Shown here piece by piece: positions 61,302 through 64,000 of a stretch of DNA of 64,000 nucleotides (position 1 is the stretch's first letter; each line of letters starts with the position of its first letter). The translations under genes and the position numbers were made by a program. Origin of the DNA: Rhyzopertha dominica (taxonomy: Eukaryota > Arthropoda > Insecta > Coleoptera > Bostrichidae); contig QCXZ01000041.1 in the NCBI GenBank assembly GCA_025024175.1, positions 50,463,786-50,527,785 of the forward strand. The letters run 5' to 3'. The notes under the pieces were generated by a model. It was given only the letters and a program-made list of their open reading frames with translations, ran no database searches and had not been told where the DNA came from.

Positions 61302-63530
61302 GTAGCCTAGGTAGTTTTAAAAATATCCAAGCCTTTGAGAAAAAACAAAAATTAACAAAAAAAAATCAATAGCGAACGTGTTTCACCGGGATCCGACGTC
61401 GTAGTATACTCTAATAATTGATCTGTGTGGACCGCCGATCGGTGCAGCTGTACTATAGGTTAAATTATACAAAATTGTACAGAAAGTCTAATCTTTGAGT
61501 AGTTGGCAATTTTATATAATTGCGATCCTCCCCCCACCACCGCCCAAGCATATATGAACTACTTTTAGTTGTACGGATTATTTTTAAACTAGAAATGTGG
61601 TATTAAAAACTTATATACAATTAATTCTCCCTGTTCCCTGGACTTGAATCTATTCGTATTTATTTTTAATTTAAACGATCCTCCCCCTCCCCGCTAACGT
61701 CGCTTAGGAGAACGAGAAGCAAGAGTAGTGCGTGGAACCGAACCTAAAATTAGCTTTAACGTGCAAGCATTTTGTAAACTTTACTCTTTACTACACGTCG
61801 ACAGGCAGATGTGCACAATTTCCTCGCACGCGCGGGAAAAAGACCGGCAGTCGTTCTTTTTTTACCTGTGAAAGTGACTGTAACTTCGTTTGTTGTACAT
61901 TTTTTTTTCTTCAGTTTGGTACATTTACCGTGTTGTTTTATAATCGGGCGACAGGTGGTTTGCCGAATCGAACTGCAGAACACTGAGAATTTCGGCTCAC
62001 GGGTTCCATAGGGACGTGTTTATCTTGACGGGGCTGAATTGAAAAATTGGCTGGCTTTAGGTCCCAAAGTTTGGATTAAATTATAATTAACAGCATATAA
62101 TATCAGATAAAGTTACTACTAAACAATTTTCTTCCTTAAAAACATTCAAATAATGCTTCCTATAGAAGATAACTGTTGTATTTTATCACCTTGGCAACTG
62201 ATCAGGTCATATTGGGTCAAACAACCATTAGAAAGGTTGAATAGAAAACAAGTCGTCTTTCATAACTTGAAACTTCGGACTTTTTAGAATCGATGTATTT
62301 TTTTAATCTTACATTTGTCGAAGGGAAAAAAATGATGCTGGTTCATCACGTTTGTGTAAATCAAATAACAGTTTTATGAGCTTTGGCAATCCAAAAAAAG
62401 TGTTTGAAACTTTCTTACTTAATTTTAAAGCAGATTGCAAATAAAAATAATGTTCTCTCACTAGCTAAATAAAAAAAGAGTGTGTACTTACGTATGGTTG
62501 CTGAAAATAACAAATAATGCTACCAAGCACATGTTGTTGTCACCTCAATGAGTAAAATGCAAAATATTATCAAAAATTTGACCCGACTTAACTCGGCTGT
62601 ATTTTAACTGTGGTAGCATAATTTAAAAGATGATTAATTGTTGAGCAGAAGGAAAATTCGCTAAAGGACTGCGCAGCTTTGCAGCTCGAGTTTTCAGTGT
62701 TTTGCGGTCCAATCCGGGAACAAAGTCGCGTGCGTCGGCTCGCCCCCTCATGTCAAAGCGACGGGTGGGCGCGTCTGCCGGCCAGTTAGTCCGTTATTAG
62801 TCGATATTTTGTTTTGTACGTTTCTAAATGTGTGAGCTATATAGCGCAGGATGTGTAAACAGACGATAACCATTGATCACGATTAGCCGATTGGTTTTCG
62901 CTTAACGAAATTCGCGGACATATCAATTAGTCGTACGGGAGCTCCCTTAGTTTTGTTTTTCAGACGGTAACTGGGCACACATTTTGTTAATTCACGTTAA
63001 AGCCGAATTTGAACAGCTTGATTGTGTTATGACTGCATTCTGTGAATGCTCTTGCCTATTTGTTATATAAACTTTTCGAGCTACGTGATTGTACGTATTT
63101 TTATTTGTGGTAAATAATGTTGTTAGCAAATTTACTGTGTACATAGGTGACTTATATTNAATTTTTTTATGTTGTACTGTCTCCTCGTCCCTTTTTCGAG
63201 AACAGCCGAAGATGATGATGATGTCGTTGCTTTGCAGACAGTGTATAGTCCAGAATTTTATTGTAATTGAACACAAAGGTTAAATGGGGTAGTGTAAATT
63301 TGTAAATAACGCTTGTAATCCTTGCAGATTGATGATTCTTGTAATGAATTTCGATTTAGCGTAATTTAATATTTCTTTTTTAATTTTCAATTAATGCAGA
63401 AGTTAGATTGCAGATCTATTGTAAAACTTAGACTGTTCTTTTTCAAGATCGATGTGTTATAGCTGTATATACCACTTGCTTAATGTATGTTAATTGACAC
63501 ATTATAATGAATATTTAAAATACAAAGAAA
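61302..63530 (+). other. sgg: sgg 3'UTR (inferred, extent uncertain)
   Basis: Non-coding sequence after the stop with C-rich tracts near 61,527 and 61,681. AATAAA occurs at 62,439-62,444 and again near 62,467. Base composition stays transcript-like to about 63,500, so a longer form is possible. The block at 62,690-62,790 is CpG-rich and could instead belong to a downstream promoter. Confidence 0.45.
62439..62444 (+). terminator. sgg: Candidate poly(A) signal for sgg
   Basis: AATAAA in GCAAATAAAAATAATG, about 1.1 kb after the stop; a second AATAAA lies about 25 bp downstream. Confidence 0.4.
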
Positions 63531-64000
63531 ACATTACGACTCTGCCCGTTATTTCTTTGACCTTAATTTCAGCGTTTCTTTGTTACAGGTCGCGATTAGA
63601 CGAGATGGTTTTTTATTTTAAACTATGAAAGTGAGTTGTATTCCCTAGAAAAATACGAATCTGTAAGTTTGTCAATACATGTTTGTGATCGTCCATTTTT
63701 TTAACTAGTTCACTAACGTTTGGCCGAAGCATTCTTTCGTGTCAAACATTGCTAACAATTTTTTTGTAACAATCAGGTAAGGTTATTCGCAAACCATAAT
63801 GGGGTTCGTGACAAGAATAAGTGTCCTTTTTACAAATCTGAAGTATATTTATGAAATTATAATGCTAAAAAAGCGAGCAAAAACGCGATGACATCGTNAA
63901 AGTGTGTTGGAAACGTNGCAATTGGGGGCATAAAATAGNGAGCTAAAAACATCGCACCACGGGAAATGACGAATAAATACCCTATATTTATATTTAGGAA
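63531..64000. other. No gene recognised at window end
   Basis: AT-rich sequence. N bases at 63,898, 63,917 and 63,939. Confidence 0.4.

Overview
The window reads as nuclear DNA of an insect. I favour a beetle or a relative, but that is inference. The grounds are intron-rich genes with GT-AG splicing, two recognisable insect regulatory genes, AT-rich spacer, and a dense mix of decayed Tc1/mariner-type elements (including several with DD41D spacing), non-LTR, Penelope, copia and gypsy-like elements. Isolated N bases look like draft-assembly ambiguities.

Positions 1-37,200 are gene-poor and crowded with transposons. Recognisable pieces in order are: a DD41D element with TA duplication (368-1650); a jockey-type relic (4780-5860) and a second reverse-transcriptase fragment (6100-6370); a (TA)25 microsatellite; an IS630-like DDE relic on the minus strand; an antisense jockey-type element with endonuclease and RT (11,900-14,200); a second DD41D family with one copy on each strand (15,640-16,976 and 32,225-33,768); a Penelope-like element with RT and GIY-YIG remnants (19,190-20,110); a non-LTR 3' half; a MULE-type fragment; a mariner relic; a short element with long inverted ends enclosing a THAP zinc finger; a Tc1 tail; a DD41D-like element with about 60-bp inverted repeats (34,727-35,980); and an RT relic beside a mariner relic. 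The only host-like gene here is an intact SIAH-type zinc-finger gene (17,684-18,679).

Positions 37,205-43,845 hold the 3' seven coding exons of a BAH-domain chromatin protein, the insect winged eye (wge) / vertebrate TNRC18-BAHCC1 type. Its 5' exons were not found and probably lie upstream. Gypsy-like and pogo-like relics sit antisense in two of its introns.

Positions about 46,330-63,530 hold a complete glycogen synthase kinase 3 gene (shaggy, sgg) on the same strand. Eight exons give 417 residues. Three first exons all end in the same phase and can join the same second exon. Only the most upstream encodes the N-terminus with the inhibitory Ser9; the other two would give kinases without it. 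One sgg intron uses a GC-AG boundary. The introns also carry a Tc3-like transposon nested inside a copia gag relic, a small MITE, a GTTAAC-rich degenerate minisatellite, and motifs resembling hammerhead ribozyme cores.

The two conserved genes act in unrelated processes as far as known: wge in Polycomb/heterochromatin-type chromatin control, and sgg in Wnt/Wingless, insulin and clock signalling. No shared regulation is visible beyond head-to-tail order with about 3.9 kb between coding regions.
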